Counted from the stretch's first letter, positions 7,801 through 15,747 are shown. The stretch: 32,019 nucleotides of DNA from an uncultured Oscillospiraceae bacterium (GCA_947587485.1 CANPXZ010000008.1:1-32019); one strand, 5' to 3'. The notes: generated from the letters alone by a model not told the origin. Made by a program: numbers and translations.

Positions 7801-7965
7801 TGAATGGGGCCCCCAACAGGCACGCCTGCCTGTTGGGGAAAGGAGGAAGGGTTTTGACCGATGAGTGGGCCTTGCCTGCAAGGACCGCGAATCTTCAAAA
7901 CTCTTCCGACGAACGGCTATTGCCGTTTACAGATCGAAAAACCGGGGCCCTGCCGATTTTTCTGC

Positions 7966-7994
7966 TTGCGTTACATGGAATAATGCGCTACAAT
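7966..7994 (+). promoter_or_regulatory. Promoter of the structured RNA at 8001-8213
   Basis: TTGCGT (7966-7971), 17 bp, then TACAAT (7989-7994). The predicted first base, 7 nt downstream, is 8001-8002, exactly where the closing stem of the RNA begins. No other promoter is visible before the 8289 gene, so this one may also serve it by read-through. Confidence 0.7.
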
Positions 7995-8000
7995 ATAGGC

Positions 8001-8213
8001 GCGAGATAAACAAAGGGCGGGACGTGAAAGACGGCAGTCCTTCACGCCCCTATGCAGGAGCCGTAACCTCCTACACAGCAGAATTACTGCGCCGGACCTA
8101 TTATAACCGCAACCCGTTCCTTTTACAAGGCCGGTTTATGCGGATGATGGGGTCGTGCTGTTGTTCCACGGTGTAGGGATAGAATGCCCTACGCCGTCTT
8201 TTGTTTGTCTCGG
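8001..8213 (+). ncRNA. Structured non-coding RNA, about 213 nt, family not assigned
   Basis: The two ends pair: CGAGATAAACAAA (8002-8014) with TTTGTTTGTCTCG (8200-8212), 12 Watson-Crick pairs and one G-U. Inside are four separate elements. A hairpin at 8015-8049 has GGG/CCC, CGTGAA/TTCACG and GAC/GTC. A small hairpin spans 8056-8072 (AGGAG/CTCCT). A long arm closes with ACAGCA (8075-8080) and TGCTGT (8156-8161) and contains GACC/GGTC, CCGCA/TGCGG and CCTT/AAGG. An 11-bp hairpin spans 8168-8197 (one G-U, 8-nt loop). The last hairpin followed by CTTTTGTTTG can also act as a terminator. A promoter fits the 5' end. There is no sensible ORF. The branched shape argues against 6S RNA; a raiA-type RNA or a new class is possible. 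Identity uncertain. Confidence 0.65.
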
Positions 8214-8288
8214 CGGGAAGGCTCGCGGGCGGGAGACCGCCCCGGGCCCGACTGCCGGGAAACAAAAAGAAAGGAACGGTATGATCTC

Positions 8289-10145
8289 ATGGCAAAGCGC
8301 AGTTTATGCATGCTCCTGGCGGTGGCGACGCTGTTCTCCCTGGCCGCCCCGGCCTTCGCGGAGGAAGCCCCGGCGGAGCCGGTCGTCACCGAGGAGCCCG
8401 TTGTCGAGGCGGCGGAAGAGCCCGTTGTGGAGGCGGAGGTCCCCGTCGAGGAAGCCGCCCCCGTTGAGGAAGCAACCCCCGTCGAGGAGCCCATGCCCGT
8501 CGAGGCGGCGGAAGAGCCTGTCGTCACGGAGGAGCCGGTCGAAGAGCCCGAGGCGGCCGAAGCTCTTGAGGAAGTCGAAGAGCCTGCGGCCATTGACGAG
8601 CCCATGCCGGCGGAGGGAGCGGCCACCTCCGGCAGCTGCGGGAACGGCGTCACCTGGTCTCTGTCAGGGGACGGCACACTCACCATCTCCGGCAGCGGAG
8701 CGATGGACGTTTTTGCGACCGATGATTACGGAAACGAGCTGTCCCCCTGGCGCGCTCTGCGCGATCAGGTCACAAAAATCGTCGTCCAGTTCGGCGTTAC
8801 CAGCATCGGCAGCAATGCGTTTTATCGCTGTGACAATCTGGTGAGCGTGGATATCCCGGCCAGCGTGACCAGCATTGGAGAGGATGTGTTTCCGTTATAC
8901 AGCATAACGGACATCTCGGTGGACGGGAACAATCAGAACTACGCCTCTGTGGACGGCGTGCTGTTCAACGCGGACAAAACGACGCTGATCCGCTATCCGT
9001 GCGCCAAGACGGCCGCCTCGTATGCCATTCCCGACACGGTCAGGACCATTGGCGAGGGCGCCTTCAGCTATACCACCAAGCTCACAAGCGTCCGCATTCC
9101 CGACGGCGTCACGGCGATCGGAAACGGCGCGTTCAACTGGTGCCTGAGTCTGACCGAAGTCAACATCCCGGCCAGCGTGAAGACCATCGGCAACTTTGCG
9201 TTTGACACATGCAAGATGACCTCTTTGGAGATCCCCGAGGGCGTGGTCAGCATCGGAGAGTGGGCGTTTCATGGCTGTAAACTGACCAGCGTGACGGTCC
9301 CTGCCAGCGTGACCTACCTGGGAGAGGAAGCGTTCTACACAGACACGTTAAAAAGTATAACAGTCCTGAACCCCGACTGTGTCATTGGCCATGAAACATA
9401 CAAAGAGGGCGACGAACATTATGCCTCCATAGATTTAACGCTTGGCGATTATGGTACAGTGATTTACAGTTATGACGGGTCTACGGCGGAGGCATATGCC
9501 AAGAGATGGGGTTATACCTTCAAATCTTTGGGGAGCGTACCCCAGCCTACCGCCACGCCCAAGCCCACCGCGACCCCCACGCCGGCTAAGCTGGCAACGC
9601 CCAAGATCACAAAGATGGAGAACACCGCCAGCGGCTTGAAGGTGACCTGGGGCAAGGTGGACGGCGCGGTCCGGTACACGGTGTTCTACAAGCTCAAGGG
9701 AGCCTCGAAGTGGACCAAGATCGGTACCACCACCGCCACCAGCTACACCCGCAAGGCCAAGGACCTGAAAAGCGGCAAGACCTACGTTTTCACTATCCGC
9801 TGTGTGAAAAACGACAAAAAGACCTACACCAGCGACTATGACAAGACCGGAAAGAGCCTGACCTATTATGCGGCCCCGACGGTGAAGATCGCGAAGGCAT
9901 CCAACGGCGGGATCAAGGTGACATGGAACAAGGTCGCGGGAGCCAGCCGCTATATGGTCTATTACAAGGAAAACGGCGGGAGCTGGAAGCGGATCGGCAC
10001 CACCACGGCTACCAGCTACACTCGGGCGGCGTCCAAGCTGAAAAACGGCGTGACCTATGAGTTCACGGTCCGGTGCGTGAAGAACGACAAGAAGACCATG
10101 CTGAGCTCGTATAAAGCCAGCAACAGTCTGAAGTATAAGAAGTAA
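8289..10145 (+). CDS. Secreted BspA-like leucine-rich-repeat protein with two FN3 domains
   Basis: Encodes 618 aa from ATG 8289. The start is chosen because it opens a clean signal peptide (MAKRSLCMLLAVATLFSLAA, cleavage after AFA); GAAAGGA lies 12 nt upstream, rather far. Residues 25-110 are Glu/Pro/Val-rich repeats (EEPV-type). Residues about 115-410 are BspA/LRR_5 repeats of the form SIGxxAFxxCxxLTSVxIPxSV. A PTATPKPTATPTP linker near 419-432 leads to two C-terminal FN3 domains that share GTTTATSYTR and RCVKNDKKT word for word, indicating duplication. There is no LPXTG or SLH anchor, so the protein is released or held non-covalently. BspA-like proteins bind host or bacterial surfaces. No promoter of its own is visible; transcription may come through the RNA upstream. 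Confidence 0.9.
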   Translation: MAKRSLCMLLAVATLFSLAAPAFAEEAPAEPVVTEEPVVEAAEEPVVEAEVPVEEAAPVEEATPVEEPMPVEAAEEPVVTEEPVEEPEAAEALEEVEEPAAIDEPMPAEGAATSGSCGNGVTWSLSGDGTLTISGSGAMDVFATDDYGNELSPWRALRDQVTKIVVQFGVTSIGSNAFYRCDNLVSVDIPASVTSIGEDVFPLYSITDISVDGNNQNYASVDGVLFNADKTTLIRYPCAKTAASYAIPDTVRTIGEGAFSYTTKLTSVRIPDGVTAIGNGAFNWCLSLTEVNIPASVKTIGNFAFDTCKMTSLEIPEGVVSIGEWAFHGCKLTSVTVPASVTYLGEEAFYTDTLKSITVLNPDCVIGHETYKEGDEHYASIDLTLGDYGTVIYSYDGSTAEAYAKRWGYTFKSLGSVPQPTATPKPTATPTPAKLATPKITKMENTASGLKVTWGKVDGAVRYTVFYKLKGASKWTKIGTTTATSYTRKAKDLKSGKTYVFTIRCVKNDKKTYTSDYDKTGKSLTYYAAPTVKIAKASNGGIKVTWNKVAGASRYMVYYKENGGSWKRIGTTTATSYTRAASKLKNGVTYEFTVRCVKNDKKTMLSSYKASNSLKYKK

Positions 10146-10157
10146 CACAAAAATGTT

Positions 10158-10183
10158 ATCCCCTCCGGCGAGCCGGAGGGGAT
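10158..10183 (+). terminator. Hairpin after the BspA-like gene
   Basis: ATCCCCTCCGGC (10158-10169) pairs perfectly with GCCGGAGGGGAT (10172-10183) around GA. It is followed only by TCATTAT, so it is a GC-strong but U-poor terminator. It begins 13 bp after the stop codon. Confidence 0.5.
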
Positions 10184-10189
10184 TCATTA

Positions 10190-10410
10190 TCGAACGCCTC
10201 CCTCTGACGAGGGAGGTGGCACGGCGAAGCCGTGACGAAGGGAGAGATACACCGGCACCGGAGGTGACTTGTCTCTCCCCCAGTCAGCGTCGTCGGAGCA
10301 CGCAAGCCAGGTCTCACTTTGCCGCAAGCGGCAAAGCTCGAATGGCTCGCGGCTCCTCCTCTCCCCAAGGGGCGCTGACAGCCCCCTCGTCAGAGGGGGC
10401 CGTCAATAAG
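10190..10410. repeat. MITE-like hairpin block between the BspA-like gene and uxaC
   Basis: About 220 bp without a gene. The left end has CCTCCCTC (10197-10204)/GAGGGAGG (10209-10216), then CACGGC (10220-10225)/GCCGTG (10229-10234). The right end has GCCCCCTC (10381-10388)/GAGGGGGC (10393-10400). The two ends are inverted copies around a shared CTCTGACGAGGG core. Inside are GGGAGAGA paired with TCTCTCCC and the palindrome TTTGCCGC-AA-GCGGCAAA. This is the layout of a non-coding mobile or REP-type element. A diverged relative lies at 10-77. Its hairpins may also end transcription of the two convergent genes. Confidence 0.6.
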
Positions 10411-10416
10411 GTCCGC

Positions 10417-11850
10417 TTACAGATCAAAATAGCGGGCGGCGTTGTAGTAGCAGATGCCCTCCACGATCTTCTTCAGGGCGGCCTCGTCGGCGGGGTACTC
10501 GCCGTTCTCCACCCACTTGCCGATCAGGTTGCACAGGATGCGGCGGAAGTAATCGTGCCGGGCGTAGCTGAGGAAGGACCGGGAGTCGGTGAGCATGCCC
10601 ACGAAGTTGCCCAGAAGGCCCAGGTTGGCCAGGGACTTCATCTGATCCTCCATGCCGGTCTTGTTGTCGTTGAACCACCAGGCGGAGCCGTGCTGGATCT
10701 TGCCGGGGATCTCGTCAGACTGGAAGCAACCCAGCATGGTGCCCAGCTGCTCGTTGTCGGCGGGGTTCAGGGAGTACAGGATGGTCTTGGGGCAGGCCCC
10801 CTCCTTGTCCAGGGCGGACAGGAACCGGGCGATGTCGCCGCCGCAGGTGTTCTGGGCGATCATGTCAAAGCCGGTGTCGGCCCCCAGCCGGGCGTACATG
10901 CGCTCGTTCATGTTCCGCAGGCAGGAGTAGTGCAGCTGCATGGCGATGCCCAGCCGGTGATATTCCTTGCCCAGGTGCATGAGGATGGCGGTCTGATAGC
11001 CCTCCGCCTGCTCCAAGGTGACCTCGCCGCCGTCCATGACCTTCTTGAAGGCCATGTCCGCCGCCGTGGCGCTCACGGGCCGGAAGGGGATGTAGTCCAG
11101 GCCGTGGTCGCTGGCCCGGCAGCCCATCTTCTTGAAGAACTCCAGCCGCTCGGTAAGGGCCGCGCACACGTCCGCCACGGTGTCCAGAGAGTCCTTGCCC
11201 ACGCTGGCCGCCAGCTTGCCGATGTACTCGGCGAAGCCGGGCTTGTTGATGTTGATGGCCTTGTCGGGCCGGAAGGAGGGGCAGACCTTGAACTTGATGG
11301 CGGGGTCGGCGGCGATCTTCTCGTGCCACTCCAGGGTGTCGATGGGATCGTCGGTGGTGCCGATCATGGCCACGTTGGCCTTTTCGATCAGGCCCCGGAC
11401 GGTCATCTTGGGGTCGTTTTGCAGCTTGTCCCTGGCCATGTCCCAGACCTCGTCCACGGTCTCCGGGCACAGGTACTTGTCATAGCCGAAGAACTGGTGG
11501 AGCTCCAGGTTGCACCAGTGGTACATGGGGTTGCCGATGGCCATGACCAGGGTCTCGGCGAACTTTTCAAGCCGCTCCTTGTTGGGCTTGTGGCCGGTGA
11601 TGTATTCCTCGCTGACGCCGTTGGAGCGCATCAGACGCCACTTGTAGTGGTCGCCGAAGAAGGTGCCGTCCGGATTCTCGCCCCCCAGCCAGACCTGGGT
11701 CAGGTCCTCGAACCGGCGGTCCTCATAGATCTCCTGGGGCGGGATGTGGCAGTGGTAGTCCACCAGGGGCAGGGGCTCGGCGTAGTCGTGGAACAGGTGC
11801 TTGGCGGTCTCGGTCTCCAGGATAAAATCCTTGTCCATAAATGCTTTCAT
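10417..11850 (-). CDS. uxaC: Uronate isomerase (glucuronate/galacturonate isomerase)
   Basis: Encodes 477 aa, close to the E. coli enzyme. The N-terminus has VDYHCHIPPQEIYEDRRF, whose HCH is the metal-binding pair of this amidohydrolase-superfamily enzyme. Further UxaC hallmarks are GGENPDGTFFGDHYKWRLMR, the later TTDDP segment, and a C-terminal GMLTDSRSFLSYARHDYFRR. It converts D-glucuronate to fructuronate and D-galacturonate to tagaturonate, the first step of hexuronate breakdown in the cytosol. AAGGAG lies 11 nt before the ATG. It has its own likely promoter at 11909-11936 and lies downstream of the arabinofuranosidase gene on the same strand, fitting use of pectin-derived sugars. No dehydrogenase or transporter for uronates is in the window. 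Confidence 0.96.
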   Translation of the reverse strand: MKAFMDKDFILETETAKHLFHDYAEPLPLVDYHCHIPPQEIYEDRRFEDLTQVWLGGENPDGTFFGDHYKWRLMRSNGVSEEYITGHKPNKERLEKFAETLVMAIGNPMYHWCNLELHQFFGYDKYLCPETVDEVWDMARDKLQNDPKMTVRGLIEKANVAMIGTTDDPIDTLEWHEKIAADPAIKFKVCPSFRPDKAININKPGFAEYIGKLAASVGKDSLDTVADVCAALTERLEFFKKMGCRASDHGLDYIPFRPVSATAADMAFKKVMDGGEVTLEQAEGYQTAILMHLGKEYHRLGIAMQLHYSCLRNMNERMYARLGADTGFDMIAQNTCGGDIARFLSALDKEGACPKTILYSLNPADNEQLGTMLGCFQSDEIPGKIQHGSAWWFNDNKTGMEDQMKSLANLGLLGNFVGMLTDSRSFLSYARHDYFRRILCNLIGKWVENGEYPADEAALKKIVEGICYYNAARYFDL

Positions 11851-11908
11851 CGTGTCGTGTGCTCCTTTCCATATTCAAAATTGACAGGTGTTACGCATAT
11901 CCAAAATA

Positions 11909-11936
11909 TTTTTACACAACAGACAGTTTTTTGCAA
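11909..11936 (-). promoter_or_regulatory. Putative promoter of uxaC
   Basis: On the minus strand TTGCAA (11936-11931), 16 bp, then TAAAAA (11914-11909) followed by TATTTT. It sits in an AT-rich gap of 166 bp between the arabinofuranosidase gene and uxaC. No operator could be identified with confidence. Confidence 0.4.
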
Positions 11937-12016
11937 GTGCGGCGGGATGTTTTCAGCGCTTTGCATAAAAACAAAGGGGAAATATCGCCAGAATGCCAAC
12001 GGGGGACGGGCTGGCG

Positions 12017-13531
12017 TCAGCACTCCTGGCCGAGGCGCAGGCGCAGCACGTTCCAGGAAAGCGGCGGCAGTACGGCCCGCAGCTCTCCGTCCTGCACGGT
12101 CCCGCCGGATACCCGCCGGGGCTTGAGTATCTCCTGCCCCGGCCCGTTCACCGCCAGGGGGTCCGGCCCGGAGAGGCAGAGGTGCTCCGCCAGGGTCCCG
12201 CCGCCGAAGGCCGCCAGAGGGCAGGCCAGCTCCAGGGGCTGGTCCTGGGCGCGGTTCACGGCGAAGATGTCCAGCTCGCCCTTGTCCTCATGCCAGACCG
12301 CGGCGGTCTCCAGATAGGGCACGTCCGTGAAGCTGAGGCTGTCGTACCTGGGGGAGACGACCGAGGCCCGCAGCACCGCGCCCCGGCCGTACAGGCTGCC
12401 GTGCAGGAAGGGCCAGTAGATGCTCTGCCGCCAGACGGGGCCCCCGCCCGGCTCGGTCATGATGGGGGCCAGCACGTTCACCAGCTGAGCCAGACAGGCG
12501 ATCCGGACCCGGTCCGCGTGGTTCAAAAGCGTGATGAGCATGCAGCCGAACACGGCCGCGTCCGCCATGGTGTACTGTTCCTCCAAAATGGCGGGGGCGT
12601 GCTGCCAGGGCTCGATGCGTTCCTCCTGGCCGCTGGTCTTGAACCAGACGTTCCACTCGTCAAAACTGAGCATCATCTTCTTTTTGGACCGGCGCTTGGC
12701 CTGGGCGCAGTCGCACACGGAGGCCACCGTGGAGATGAACCGGTCCGTGGTCAGGCTCTGGGCCAGGAAATCCCCCAGGTCGTTGGTGTAGTCCCCCAGA
12801 TACTGGTGCAGGGACAGAAAGTCGATGTCGTCATAGGCGTGGTCCAGCACCGTGGCCTCCCACTGGGGGAAGGTGGGCATATCCGGGTTGGAACTGCCGG
12901 AGGCGGTGAGCTTGACAGTGGGGTCCATCCGGCGCATGGCCCGGGCGGTCTCCACGGCCAGACGGCCGTATTCCTCCGCGGTCTTGTGGCCCAGCTGCCA
13001 GGGCCCGTCCATCTCGTTGCCCAGGCACCAGTATTTGACGGCGTGGGGCTGCTTCACCCCGTGGGCGATGCGCAGGTCGCTGTAGTGGGACCCGCCCGGC
13101 AGGTTGCAGTATTCCAGCAGGTCGCAGGCCGCCTGCACGCCCCGGGTGCCCAGGTTCACCGCCAGCATCAGCTCCGCGCCCACGTCCCGGCAGAAGCCGG
13201 CGAACTCGTTGAGGCCCACCTGGTTGCTCTCCAGGCTCCGCCAGGCGGTGTCCGGCCGGACCGGACGCCGGTCCCTGGGGCCCACGCCGTCCTCCCACCG
13301 GTAGCCGGAGACAAAGTTGCCCCCCGGATAGCGCAGCAGGGGGACCCGCAGCGTCCGGATGGCGTCCGCCACGTCCTGCCGGAAGCCCTGCTCGTCGGCG
13401 GCGGGATGGCCGGGGCAGTAGACGCCGTCGTAGACCGCCCGGCCCAGGTGCTCGATGAAGGAGCCGAACAGCTCCGGCGGGACCTCCGCCAGTTGGAAAT
13501 GGGGATCGAGATGCATGGAAGCCTTCAGCAT
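12017..13531 (-). CDS. abfA: Alpha-L-arabinofuranosidase, glycoside hydrolase family 51
   Basis: Encodes 504 aa. Family 51 hallmarks are LFGSFIEHLGRAVYDGVY, LRVPLLRYPGGNFVSGYRWEDG, the acid/base glutamate E173 in CLGNEMDG, and the nucleophile E292 in LSFDEWNVWF. The domain order is a (beta/alpha)8 barrel, then a C-terminal beta-sandwich. It releases terminal L-arabinofuranose from arabinan or arabinoxylan oligosaccharides. There is no signal peptide, so it works on imported oligosaccharides in the cytosol, as is usual for GH51. GGAGGG lies 7 nt before the ATG. Promoter at 13573-13601, divergent from the reductase gene. The short downstream gap and separate uxaC promoter suggest related but separable expression. 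Confidence 0.96.
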   Translation of the reverse strand: MLKASMHLDPHFQLAEVPPELFGSFIEHLGRAVYDGVYCPGHPAADEQGFRQDVADAIRTLRVPLLRYPGGNFVSGYRWEDGVGPRDRRPVRPDTAWRSLESNQVGLNEFAGFCRDVGAELMLAVNLGTRGVQAACDLLEYCNLPGGSHYSDLRIAHGVKQPHAVKYWCLGNEMDGPWQLGHKTAEEYGRLAVETARAMRRMDPTVKLTASGSSNPDMPTFPQWEATVLDHAYDDIDFLSLHQYLGDYTNDLGDFLAQSLTTDRFISTVASVCDCAQAKRRSKKKMMLSFDEWNVWFKTSGQEERIEPWQHAPAILEEQYTMADAAVFGCMLITLLNHADRVRIACLAQLVNVLAPIMTEPGGGPVWRQSIYWPFLHGSLYGRGAVLRASVVSPRYDSLSFTDVPYLETAAVWHEDKGELDIFAVNRAQDQPLELACPLAAFGGGTLAEHLCLSGPDPLAVNGPGQEILKPRRVSGGTVQDGELRAVLPPLSWNVLRLRLGQEC

Positions 13532-13572
13532 GAAAACGCCCTCCTTACAGGATGTATTGATGTATTATGTTA

Positions 13573-13601
13573 ATTTTACTATACCATCCCCCGGAATGCA
13601 A
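13573..13601 (-). promoter_or_regulatory. Promoter of the GH51 gene
   Basis: Minus strand TTGCAT (13601-13596), 17 bp, then TAAAAT (13578-13573). Its -35 is separated from the -35 of the divergent reductase promoter by only 3 bp. Confidence 0.6.
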
Positions 13602-13604
13602 GGC

Positions 13605-13633
13605 TTGTCAGCGGCCGTGGATACGGTTATAAT
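13605..13633 (+). promoter_or_regulatory. Sigma-A-type promoter of the flavin reductase gene
   Basis: TTGTCA (13605-13610), 17 bp, then a perfect TATAAT (13628-13633). It is back to back with the GH51 promoter, so one bound protein could affect both. Confidence 0.75.
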
Positions 13634-13673
13634 GGCTCCATACTTCCATACTAAAGATAAGGAGATATCCGGG

Positions 13674-14291
13674 ATGAAGGTATTGATGATCAACGGCAGC
13701 CCCCGCAAAAACGGGAACACGGCCCTGGCTCTGAGGGAGATGGAGAAGGTCTTTGCCGCAGAAGGGGTCGAGGCGGAGACCATGCACATCGGCAACAAGG
13801 CCATCCGGGGCTGCGTGGCCTGCGGCGGGTGCGCCAGGACCGGCAAATGCGCCTTTGACGACGCGGTCAACGAGGCGGCTCCCAAGTTCGAGGCCTGCGA
13901 CGGCCTGGTGGTGGCAAGCCCCGTCTATTACGCCTCCGCCAACGCCACGTTGGTGGCGTTTCTGACCAGGCTTTTCTACAGCACAAGCTTTGACAAGACC
14001 ATGAAGGTGGGGGCCTGCGTGGCGGCGGCCCGGCGGGGCGGCCTCACGGCCACCTACGACGAGCTGAACAAGTTCTTCGCCATCTCCGGCATGCCCATCG
14101 CCTCCGGCCAGTATTGGAACGGCATCCACGGCCAGGCACCCGGCGAGGCGGAGCAGGACGCGGAGGGCCGGCAGATGATGCGGACCCTGGCCCGGAACAT
14201 GACCTTCCTCATGAAGAGCATCGCCCTGGGCAAAGCGCAATACGGCCTTCCCCAGCGGGAAGCGCCACAGTGGACCAACTTCATCCACTGA
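13674..14291 (+). CDS. Flavodoxin-like NAD(P)H-dependent oxidoreductase, iron-sulfur flavoprotein type
   Basis: Encodes 205 aa. The FMN-phosphate loop GSPRKNGNT (8-16) follows the first strand MKVLMIN. Cysteines C47, C50, C53 and C59 form a compact C-x2-C-x2-C-x5-C cluster in GCVACGGCARTGKC, as in iron-sulfur flavoproteins (Isf) that carry one [4Fe-4S]. ASPVYYASANATLVAFLTR is the usual second flavin-contact region. The ATG at 13674 has AAGGAG 9 nt upstream; the longer in-frame ORF runs through the promoter and is rejected. The likely role is NAD(P)H- or ferredoxin-linked reduction, possibly of oxygen or peroxide in an anaerobe; the true electron acceptor is unknown. It ends at a bidirectional terminator shared with the MATE gene. 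Confidence 0.88.
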   Translation: MKVLMINGSPRKNGNTALALREMEKVFAAEGVEAETMHIGNKAIRGCVACGGCARTGKCAFDDAVNEAAPKFEACDGLVVASPVYYASANATLVAFLTRLFYSTSFDKTMKVGACVAAARRGGLTATYDELNKFFAISGMPIASGQYWNGIHGQAPGEAEQDAEGRQMMRTLARNMTFLMKSIALGKAQYGLPQREAPQWTNFIH

Positions 14292-14301
14292 ACCGGGACA
14301 A

Positions 14302-14347
14302 ACAAGCAAGGCCCCCGAAACGCTCGCGTTTCGGGGGCCTTGCTTGT
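14302..14347. terminator. Bidirectional terminator between reductase and MATE genes
   Basis: A perfect 21-bp stem runs 14302-14322 with 14327-14347 around a CTCG loop. The core is GGCCCCCGAAACG/CGTTTCGGGGGCC with CAAG/CTTG-type flanks. It lies between two convergent stop codons (14291 and 14357) and serves both. It lacks a pure U-tract but is very stable. Confidence 0.8.
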
Positions 14348-14356
14348 ATCCGGGGC

Positions 14357-15706
14357 TCAGGCGGGGATGTGGCGCTTGAGCCAGTTTTTCCGCAGATAGT
14401 ATACGATGAACACCGCCGCCGTGATGCCCCAGGTGACGGGATAGCTGGCCGCCACCATGGCGGGGGTCCGATGCAGGGGCAGCACGCCCCAGATCCAGAT
14501 CAGCCGCAGCACGCACACGCCGAAGATGGTGATGATCATGGGCTGCAATGCCTCGCCCACGCCCCGGGCCGCGCCGGAGAAGATCTCGATGAACACATAG
14601 GCGGCGTAGGCCGGGGCCCAGACCCGGATGAAGGCCGTGCCCTGGGCCACCACGGCCTCGTCCCCGGTGAAGACGCGCAATATGGGTCCGGCGAAGGCGA
14701 TCTCCAGCATGCTGAGGGCGAGGATGGTCCCCAGGGTCATCCCCAGGCACACCCGCGTGCCCCGCAGGACCCGGTCGTACTGGCCCGCGCCGAAGTTCTG
14801 GCCCGCGAAGGTGGTGACGGAGATGCCGAAGGCCCCCATGACCATCCACACGAAGCCGTCGATGCGGCTCACGGCGGACCAGCTGGCCACCGCGTCGGTG
14901 CCGAAGCCGTTCACCGCCGCCTGGATCACCAGGTTGGAGATGGAGTAGAGCACCGACTGCATCCCGGCGGGCAGGCCCAGCCGGACGATCCTTCTGAGCA
15001 TATCCGCGTGGAAGCGCACCTTCCGCAGACTGACCCGGTAGGCGTCTCTGGTCCGGACCAGCCGGAGCATCACCAGCACGGCGCTGACGGTCTGGGCCAG
15101 CACCGTGGCCAGGGCCACGCCGAACACGTCCCAGTGAAAGGCCACCACGAACAGCAGGTCCAGTACGATGTTCACCGCGCAGCAGGCGATCAGCACGTAC
15201 AGGGGCATTTTGGAGTCCCCGATGGCCCGGAGGATGGCGGTGCCCACGTTGTAGATGATACAGGGGATCAGGCCGGTATAGAAGATGTTGATGTAGGTCA
15301 TGGCCTCGTCCATGACCTCCTCCGGCACGTCCAGCAGCTCCAGGGAGAACCGGGCGGTGACAAGACCCACGGCCGTGAGCACGGCCCCGCCGGCCAGGGC
15401 CAGGGCGATGGAGGTGTGCACCGCCTTGGAGAGGTTTTCATGATTGCGGCCCCCGTAGAACTGGGAGATGATCACCGACGCGCCGCCGGACAGGCCGATG
15501 AAGAACCCCAGCCACAGATTGATGACGGTGCCGGTGCTGCCCACGCCGGCCAGGGCCTGCTTGCCCACGTACTTGCCCACGATGATGGTGTCCACCGTGT
15601 TATAAAGCTGCTGGAAAAAGGAGCCGATCAGGATGGGGAAGAAAAACAGCAGCAGCTGCTTCCAGATGACGCCCTCGGTGATCTCGTTTCGCTGGATGGT
15701 CTGCAA
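14357..15706 (-). CDS. MATE-family multidrug efflux transporter
   Basis: Encodes 449 aa from a TTG at 15706. This start is preferred to an upstream in-frame TTG (15736) because AGGAGG ends 8 nt before it; upstream there is no such site. About 12 membrane helices form two similar bundles. The first helix region reads FFFPILIGSFFQQLYNTVDTI and the second half repeats it at LGLPAGMQSVLYSISNLVIQ. AILRAIGDSKMP and GAARGVGEALQP are the matching motifs of NorM/DinF-type MATE proteins. These antiporters export cationic drugs or metabolites using sodium or proton gradients. The gene stands alone with its own promoter (15748-15775) and the shared terminator. Substrate unknown. Confidence 0.93.
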   Translation of the reverse strand: MQTIQRNEITEGVIWKQLLLFFFPILIGSFFQQLYNTVDTIIVGKYVGKQALAGVGSTGTVINLWLGFFIGLSGGASVIISQFYGGRNHENLSKAVHTSIALALAGGAVLTAVGLVTARFSLELLDVPEEVMDEAMTYINIFYTGLIPCIIYNVGTAILRAIGDSKMPLYVLIACCAVNIVLDLLFVVAFHWDVFGVALATVLAQTVSAVLVMLRLVRTRDAYRVSLRKVRFHADMLRRIVRLGLPAGMQSVLYSISNLVIQAAVNGFGTDAVASWSAVSRIDGFVWMVMGAFGISVTTFAGQNFGAGQYDRVLRGTRVCLGMTLGTILALSMLEIAFAGPILRVFTGDEAVVAQGTAFIRVWAPAYAAYVFIEIFSGAARGVGEALQPMIITIFGVCVLRLIWIWGVLPLHRTPAMVAASYPVTWGITAAVFIVYYLRKNWLKRHIPA

Positions 15707-15747
15707 CGGGCCGCCCTCCTTCGGGGGAAGTGACAAAATTCGGCATC

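Noticed and set aside
8001-8213. Assignment of the structured RNA as 6S RNA
   Set aside because: The closing stem and length fit, but the interior folds into several separate hairpins rather than one rod with a central bubble. It is left unassigned.
11941-11965. Catabolite-responsive (cre) element upstream of uxaC
   Set aside because: TGCAAAGCGCTGAAAACA on the minus strand resembles cre but is out of register with the consensus by one base.
10153-12126. Long plus-strand frame opposite uxaC
   Set aside because: It is a shadow of uxaC plus the hairpin repeat and has no recognisable protein features.
13455-13673. N-terminal extension of the flavodoxin-like reductase
   Set aside because: It crosses two promoters and the GH51 start. 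ATG 13674 has a good ribosome binding site and begins the flavodoxin fold correctly.
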